Shown: positions 58,547 to 64,000 of the stretch, piece after piece
Position numbering within the stretch: the first letter of the stretch is position 1
Layout of the letters: the number at the start of each line of letters is the position of its first letter
Assembly (NCBI GenBank): GCA_024305745.1
Contig: JAHRBS010000006.1
Location: 1,800,501 to 1,864,500 of the forward strand
Direction: 5' to 3'
Length of the DNA stretch: 64,000 nt
DNA from: Polyporus tsugae
Lineage: Eukaryota > Basidiomycota > Agaricomycetes > Polyporales > Polyporaceae
The notes under the pieces: model-generated
Databases searched by the model: none
Told to the model about the DNA's origin: nothing
The model's input: the letters and a program-made list of their open reading frames with translations, nothing else
Program-made: the position numbers and the translations under genes

Positions 58547-59953
58547 ATGTCAACACCGAAGGAGACCCCGGCGCTGTACGCGGCAAGCTGCAACCCTCCG
58601 CGTCGCGCCAAGCGTCAGCGCACGGGCTCGCTCGCCGAGGGAGAGGGTCGGGCACAACCCATCGCTACATCGTCGACTTCCACTTCTCCTCAGCAGCGTC
58701 GTGCACCAGCGCGACCGCCCATCCTGCCGAAGCAGCCTACTACAGACAGCGGTTACGCTGTTCCAGCGTCGCTCGACTCCGAGTCTGGGTCCGACAACGA
58801 AGATGACTACAACCCCGGCCGGGACGCTGCGCCTGCCCCGAAACGTCGCGGACGCAAGCCTGGAGCCATGTCCCGCTCCGCCCGCGAGTCGCTCCGGAAG
58901 CTCAACCACTCGCGGATCGAGAAGGCACGCCGCACCAAGATCAACGAGACGCTCTCCACCCTGAGCAATCTCGTGAACGAGCGCGACCAGGTCGTGAAGT
59001 CTCAGAAGCCTGAAGCAGTCGCCGAGACCGCTGCGGAGGAGAATGTGAAGAAGGGAAAGGGCAAGCCAGAGGAGAAGGAGTTCAAGTTGGACGTACTGGT
59101 CAAGACCGTCGAGTACATGCAGGACCTCGTCGCCCGCGTCCAGGCACTCGAGAGGGAGATGTGCACCCAGTGCCGCTCTCGGGAGGAGGCTCGCGTCGAC
59201 GTCGTTTCCGCGCCTCCGTCGCCGGAACGGAGGCGCGCTGACGAAGACGAGACGATGGAGGATGCGTCTCAGTCTGTCGCTAGGCGTTACCACCAGAGGC
59301 ACGAAGAGGAGGATTCGTACGTCGGCGACGACGAACACGGCCTGGGCCCCGCCGAGGACGAGCAGTCTTCGCCGATGCCTTTCGCTGTCCCCATCGCGGC
59401 TGCTGGACAGTCCAAAGCGTCGCCTCGTCTGCCTCCCATTTCGTCGTGGCTCGCCCAGCCGTACGACCCGAGCACCCTCATGTCAAAACCACCCAACCCC
59501 GTGCCTGTGCGCTCCCCTGCAAATGCCCAGCTGCCCTCGCCCCCTCCCTCTGGCCGTTTCCGGCCTACACTCACACTCGCGAACATGCCTTCCCTGGCCC
59601 TCCCTAGCCCAGCGCACCCGCTCTCCCCGCATCCGCAGACGGGGGCGGGTGGGAGCTCGACGCTCGCTCGGCAGCAACACCGGAAGTCGATCTCCGCGTC
59701 ACCGACGGTCTCTCCTACCTGGACGCCCGAAGACGAGACCGCCGCTTCGATGCTCTTGCAGATGAGCGTGAAGCCACGGTCGTCTTCGACCAGCTCTGTG
59801 TCCCCGTCCGTCCTGACGGTCTCCAGGGGTAGCTTGCCAATAACGCCGAGGGACGAGGTCCCGATAGGGAAGGATCGCGCGTCCACCTCTCTTCAACAGC
59901 GGAGATCGATGGAGGTCGTCACTCCGGGGACTTTGCTCGGGATGAGGGACTGA
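58547..59953 (+). CDS. bHLH transcription factor
   Basis: Single-exon gene of about 468 residues. The ATG giving MSTPKETPALYAASC is preferred; an in-frame upstream ATG at 58331 is possible but adds sequence that does not look conserved. An AT-hook-like basic patch (PKRRGRKPGAMSRSARESL) precedes the basic region and helix 1 (RKLNHSRIEKARRTKINETL), which has the H-x3-E-x3-R DNA-contact pattern (H, E and R of HSRIEKARR) for E-boxes. A charged loop of about 35 residues is followed by helix 2 (EFKLDVLVKTVEYMQDLVAR). The C-terminal half is Ser/Pro-rich with SP sites. The long loop resembles Ino2/Ino4-like and other fungal bHLH factors; targets unknown. Confidence 0.88.
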   Translation: MSTPKETPALYAASCNPPRRAKRQRTGSLAEGEGRAQPIATSSTSTSPQQRRAPARPPILPKQPTTDSGYAVPASLDSESGSDNEDDYNPGRDAAPAPKRRGRKPGAMSRSARESLRKLNHSRIEKARRTKINETLSTLSNLVNERDQVVKSQKPEAVAETAAEENVKKGKGKPEEKEFKLDVLVKTVEYMQDLVARVQALEREMCTQCRSREEARVDVVSAPPSPERRRADEDETMEDASQSVARRYHQRHEEEDSYVGDDEHGLGPAEDEQSSPMPFAVPIAAAGQSKASPRLPPISSWLAQPYDPSTLMSKPPNPVPVRSPANAQLPSPPPSGRFRPTLTLANMPSLALPSPAHPLSPHPQTGAGGSSTLARQQHRKSISASPTVSPTWTPEDETAASMLLQMSVKPRSSSTSSVSPSVLTVSRGSLPITPRDEVPIGKDRASTSLQQRRSMEVVTPGTLLGMRD

Positions 59954-60461
59954 TGGGGAGAAAGGGCGGACCGAATCGTGTTTGTGCATGCGCACCTTAT
60001 GCCGTCGGCCGCGTACGTGCGTTTCTTCATGTTTTCCGACTCGTCGTTTGGGCACGGTCGTGTTTTTCAGGGGTCTTTTCACAGTTTATAGGGTAACATT
60101 ATGCACGCCCTTAACATATTTCGCCAATGTCGCCGTCTCGGTCTCCAGGGTCGAACGATACATGTAGGATTAAGCTGTAGCATAAGAAATCCTGAGTGGT
60201 AGAATATACTACAAACGCGGTAGCACACACCTCGTATATTTTTCATTCATGGCGCATCTTAATTGGGATGTGTAGCTAGTGGCCGATGGGATGAGAGGAG
60301 GCGTGCCGTCGGGTAGATCTAGAGCAGCGCCACCGATGTGCCATGGCGAGACCGTGACGATGATCAGGCAAGCGCTCGCGAACGTGTCGCAGGGCGCGGG
60401 TGTCGAGGACAGCTCGGGCCACGTGTGTGTTGCCCCAGACATCTCTTTCCTCCTCCCCACC
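59954..60461. other. Intergenic between bHLH and SEC11
   Basis: About 500 bases, AT-richer than its surroundings in 60080-60260. No gene recognised. Contains the bHLH 3' end and the SEC11 promoter. Confidence 0.4.
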
Positions 60462-61380
60462 ATGTTCGCAGACGAGCTCAAGACCCTTCGAAGGCTTGGT
60501 GTCCGTCATGTTCGTCCTCTTCTCACTGGTATCGGGCCCATAAAGGCGCAGACGTAGTGCTGAAGCGACAGGTCCTGCCTTCTCTCGTCTCTAGGTGCTG
60601 CTGCAGATCCTCAACTTCGTGTCGGTTCTCGCCTCCGGGCTTATGATCTGGAAGGGCTTAGGACTCATCACGAACACCGAGTCTCCGATTGTCGTCGTGC
60701 TCAGGTGTGTTCTTCTTCTCCGTGACCGGTATATGCCAAGCGAAAAACTTGACGGGGAGATGCATGTGCTTTCCAGTGGCTCGATGGAACCTGCTTTCTA
60801 CCGTGGCGACCTTCTCTTCCTGACCAACCCGCCAAATCAACGATACGAGACTGGCGACATCACGGTGTACAAGGTCCCCGGAGCGGACATCCCCATCGTA
60901 CATCGAGTGCTGGAGACGCACGATCTCGCTTCTAACGGTAAAGGGTGCGTATGCTATGCAATCTGGAGGATGAGGAGATGTTTATATCCTCGTTTACACG
61001 AATCAGACTAGTCTCTGCGTCTCCTCTGGCACCAAATCAGTTGCTGTTGACGAAGGGGGACAACAACCATATAGACGACATTGAGCTGTACCAGGGGCTC
61101 GAGTGGCTGGAGCGGAAACACATCGTCGGCAAAGTTAGAGGGTGAGTCTCTTCTTGGTAAATGAATGTGGTTTACCCATGCGTTGCCCATTAGGTTCCTG
61201 CCTTACGTTGGCTATGTTACCATTGCTATGGTGCGTCCCGCTTTTCCTTGTCCGGTGTGGACGCAGATCCACTCGAATTCCTAACTCACAGAACACTGCG
61301 CTTCGTAGAACGACTTCCCTCAGCTGAAGTACGCGCTACTCGGCGGCCTCGGGCTACTGGCACTAATTCAGAGGGAGTAG
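60462..61380 (+). CDS. SEC11: Signal peptidase complex catalytic subunit Sec11
   Basis: ER membrane serine protease that removes signal peptides. Exons give [36 protein letters not shown] (membrane anchor) to SPIVVVL, then [16 protein letters not shown] (catalytic serine in SGSMEP) and [10 protein letters not shown] (catalytic histidine), then [13 protein letters not shown] (catalytic aspartate region), [22 protein letters not shown] and [20 protein letters not shown]. Introns near 60510-60593, 60705-60778, 60943-61010, 61141-61194 and 61231-61292. The donor after VRH (GTTCGT) is unusual. Length of about 190 residues is near the family's norm. Confidence 0.93.
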
Positions 61381-62106
61381 GGTAACCTCCGTACTGTACC
61401 GTATAATATTTAATCCCAGAGGTCCCTGATCTTTCTCCATCCGCTCCGAGCTCCAGGGCTTGTCTGTCTAACACGTCGATCCCCAGCTCTCTCCGTCTCT
61501 TACGCGCTCTCTTCGATTACGGAATCTTGGTCAACGCCAGCATCTACTTCTATCCACGCGGTCCTTGACGCTATGCTTCCCCGCTCATTGGGTGTTCTTT
61601 CTGTCCCTTGCACCTGGTCCCAATCTACGACGCTGCCACGCGGCTGGATTGGCAAATGGATTTGCTCTCTCTCTTAGGTAACAAGACGAGGGCAATGTTG
61701 CCTTCGATTCTTCTGCCATTCATAGTCTGACATCTGGATCTGACTGGCCCACCTTAGCTCCCTTATCTGTGCAGGTTCTTCCAGCCATATATCGTCACAC
61801 ACCCACCCACAGCGTTATCTGTCTCTGTCTGCCCGCATGTGTTGCGCCTTATCGGCCTCCACCTCACTCCCCATCCCCATATACCGGATAGGCCTTCCCA
61901 TACTCCGTCACCTCTTGGCTTGCTGGATTGCGGGAAACGGATGACGACCACCCAAGGTGCTTCTCCAGCCCGTCCTGCACTAGGTTTCGTCTCCTTTCGC
62001 GCGTTGCACTTGGTCCCCGTCGTTCGCCCTCGCTGAAGGAACTGCGTCTAGTGCTACTGTGACTTCTTGCATCGTGTTTTAGGATCCATTAATCACCACA
62101 AGCACC
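61381..62106. other. Intergenic, permease promoter
   Basis: No gene recognised in about 725 bases. C/T-rich stretches at 61430-61620 are probably a leader or promoter of the permease gene. Confidence 0.35.
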
Positions 62107-64000
62107 ATGCTGGTCTTTGATGCCGACTCGGCACCTTCAAAGGAAAAATACCCACCGCCTGGCGATGCCTCACCTCGGTCGCTGAAGTCAAAAGAGAAGC
62201 TATCGGAGGATAGTGCCATTGTCACCGAAGTGGAGGACGCCGTTCACGAGGGGAGGACGAAGTTTGGGAGGCTGTCGCGTTGTGTCACGCTGCAGCTGGC
62301 ACGCTGGGGGCTTGAGGTGAACGGGTGAGTCTATAGCGAATGCTGTCTGAGCTGCACTCAATGTTCATGTTCACGTTCGTCAGTATTACACCGATCCCAG
62401 AGGACCAAAGCACAGATCGGAGGCTATACCAGTTTTTCTTCGTGTGGTTTTCTGCAAATGCGAATATCTTAACGTGCGTAGGTATGTTTTCATGGTTGGA
62501 AGGTTAGTGAACGTTTTGCATCCAACCAATCCAGCTTGAGCGCGGGGACAGTTGGACCTGCGTTCTTCAACCTGGGCATCCTTGATTCGTTTTTCGTTAT
62601 CGTCGTCGTCGACGTCATGTGAGCGTTATCCTGTCCTGTGTTTCCCGTCGACTCATCCAAAATTAGTACTTGTGCATTCCCGTCGATGTTGTGAGCGCTG
62701 CCAGCCTCGTCTTCGGCCCAGGAAGGTCTTCTGAGATGTATGTTTAAGCGCGGTTTTTGGTCTAAAATTCGGCACGCGGTCAATGGTGCAGGCGCGGTTT
62801 TCGTGGGGGTACGGCCACATTCTGTTAATCCGCTTCTATGATACTATACTAATGGTTTATCACGTTAGGTATTACGGCGCCATCATACCAAGCATCCTCA
62901 ACGTGCTGTCAATGGAGGGCTACCTGGTCTTGAACACTATCGTGGGCGGACAAACCTTGGCAGAGGTGTCAGACCATTTGGATGCAACTCTCGGCATTGT
63001 GATCATCGCTGTCATATCCCTGATAGTATGTTCTATACAAGTACTCGCCGTCCGTGCAATGACTAAAGGACAGGTATGGCTAGATAACGTTTTGCGGGTG
63101 TCGAGTTCTCCATTGGCAAGTTCAAGCGACATTCTTCTAGAGCACCAATACATACCGCTGACCACGCTTCAGGTATGAGCTGCTCATCTGGATCCCAAAC
63201 GTCGTCGCTTTTATCGTCATGCTGGCCGTTGGCGGAACACAGCTCCGAGATGCACCGCTCACGAGTCCCATACCCGCTTCGACTGCGACGCTGCTCACGT
63301 TCGGGGCGTCGCTCGCTGCTACGGTCGTAAGCTGGTCGACCATCACCCCAGACTACGGAGTATACCACGATCGGAAGGCGTCTGCCTGGCGGGTGTTCTT
63401 CTACACTTACCTCGGGTTCCTCGTGTCTAGCGTACGTTGTCACCACCTCCTGTCACACCACGGCCGATAACTCAACTGACACGTATCGTATTGCAGGTCC
63501 CGGCGCACATGTTGGGAGCCGCCTTCTCAGCGGCCTCCCTCTCGGTGCCCTCGTGGCGTGCGGGACTAGGCGACGGAAACGACGTGGGCGGACTCGTTGC
63601 GGCCGTTCTCGCGCCGACAGGCAAATTCGGGAAGTTTTTGCTTGTGCTGCTCAGCCTGACGGCACCAAGTGCCTGTGCGCCGACGATGTACACGGTGTGC
63701 ACGAGCTTCATGACCATACACCGGGCGTTCGCGAGGCTCCCGCGCTTTGTGGTTGCAGTCATCTCTACAATAGTGTGAGTGGCACGCTGCGTGGGATTGT
63801 GCGTCCAATACTTACTGAGCCTCGTCGCCATAGGTTGATCCCCATCGCCGTAGTCGGCGCGAGGCAGTTCTACGAGACGTTCGAAACCATCTTAGGTGCG
63901 TCCCCCCACGTTTCCCGTTTCATTCCGACCTGCTCATCACGTATCTCAGCTCTCATCGGGTACTGGATCGCGCCCTTCTGCGCGGTCGTCCTCACCGAGC
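62107..64000 (+). CDS. Purine-cytosine permease (NCS1 family), 3'-truncated by window edge
   Basis: Plasma-membrane transporter for cytosine and purines. A hydrophilic N-terminus (MLVFDADSAPSKEK) leads to LARWGLEVNG and ITPIPEDQSTDRRLYQFFFV, the family's entry motif, then LSAGTVGPAFFNLGILDSFF, ARFSWG-YYGAIIPSILNVLSM, EGYLVLNTIVGGQTLAEVS, TLGIVIIAVISLI, YELLIWIPNVVAFIVMLAVG, a VSWSTITPDYGVYH block, and VPAHMLGAAFSAASLSVPSW. At least eight introns are required. Two joins are unclear: around 62640-62795 (LCIPVDVV...LVFGPGR to ARFSWG) and 63025-63172 (FCGCRVLHWQ to YELLIW), where frame cannot be kept with plain GT-AG sites. The gene may be damaged there or have unusual splicing. Confidence 0.85.

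Noticed and set aside
1..64000. CRISPR arrays, operons, bacterial-type elements or an integrated virus
   Set aside because: No regularly spaced repeats, no clustered co-directional genes without introns, and no viral replication or capsid motifs were seen; the window is ordinary fungal nuclear DNA.

Overview
The window is nuclear DNA of a filamentous basidiomycete, most likely an Agaricomycete. Genes are interrupted by many short introns (about 45-80 bases, GT...AG), coding DNA is GC-rich, and the content is fungal: a NoxB-type NADPH oxidase, a Clp1-like protein of the clamp-cell/dikaryon family, a basidiomycete-type trypsin-like protein, and a DUF5648 secreted protein. There are no operons. 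Coordinates for spliced genes run from the inferred start to the stop codon; splice sites were read by eye. Left part (1-20.4 kb): the 3' part of a GH28 pectinase (+), NoxB (+), a 9.9-kb gene-poor block holding one recognisable gene (a GNAT acetyltransferase, +), a bZIP factor (+), and a transaldolase-like protein (+) that has lost the catalytic lysine. Middle (22-44.8 kb), a dense housekeeping block: GPI11/PIG-F (+) convergent with PHO13 phosphatase (-), a trypsin-like protein (-), ribosomal protein eL34 (-), NOP53 (-), a universal stress protein (-) divergent from a WW-domain protein (+), RCC1/Ran-GEF (-) with an in-frame TGA, tRNA-Ile (-), an FHA protein with Ki-67-like repeats (+), tRNA-Gly (+), and an unrecognised gene (+). 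Right part (44.8-64 kb): a gene-poor block, clp1 (+), then a tandem duplication of about 3.5-3.7 kb carrying the 3' half of clp1 plus a DUF5648 secreted-protein gene. The second clp1 copy is a pseudogene, while the two DUF5648 genes are almost identical. A kinesin-14 motor fragment lies at the junction of the two copies, and a tRNA-Ile gene is present only in the second. A bHLH factor (+), SEC11 signal peptidase (+) and the 5' part of a purine-cytosine permease (+) close the window. Several of the housekeeping genes concern the secretory route (SEC11, GPI11), ribosome building (eL34, NOP53) and chromosomes or the nucleus (RCC1, the FHA/Ki-67-like protein), but nothing shows them to be co-regulated. 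The best leads for something undescribed are the transaldolase pseudoenzyme, the FHA/Ki-67-like protein, the stop codon inside RCC1, and the duplicated clp1/DUF5648 segment with its homogenised core.
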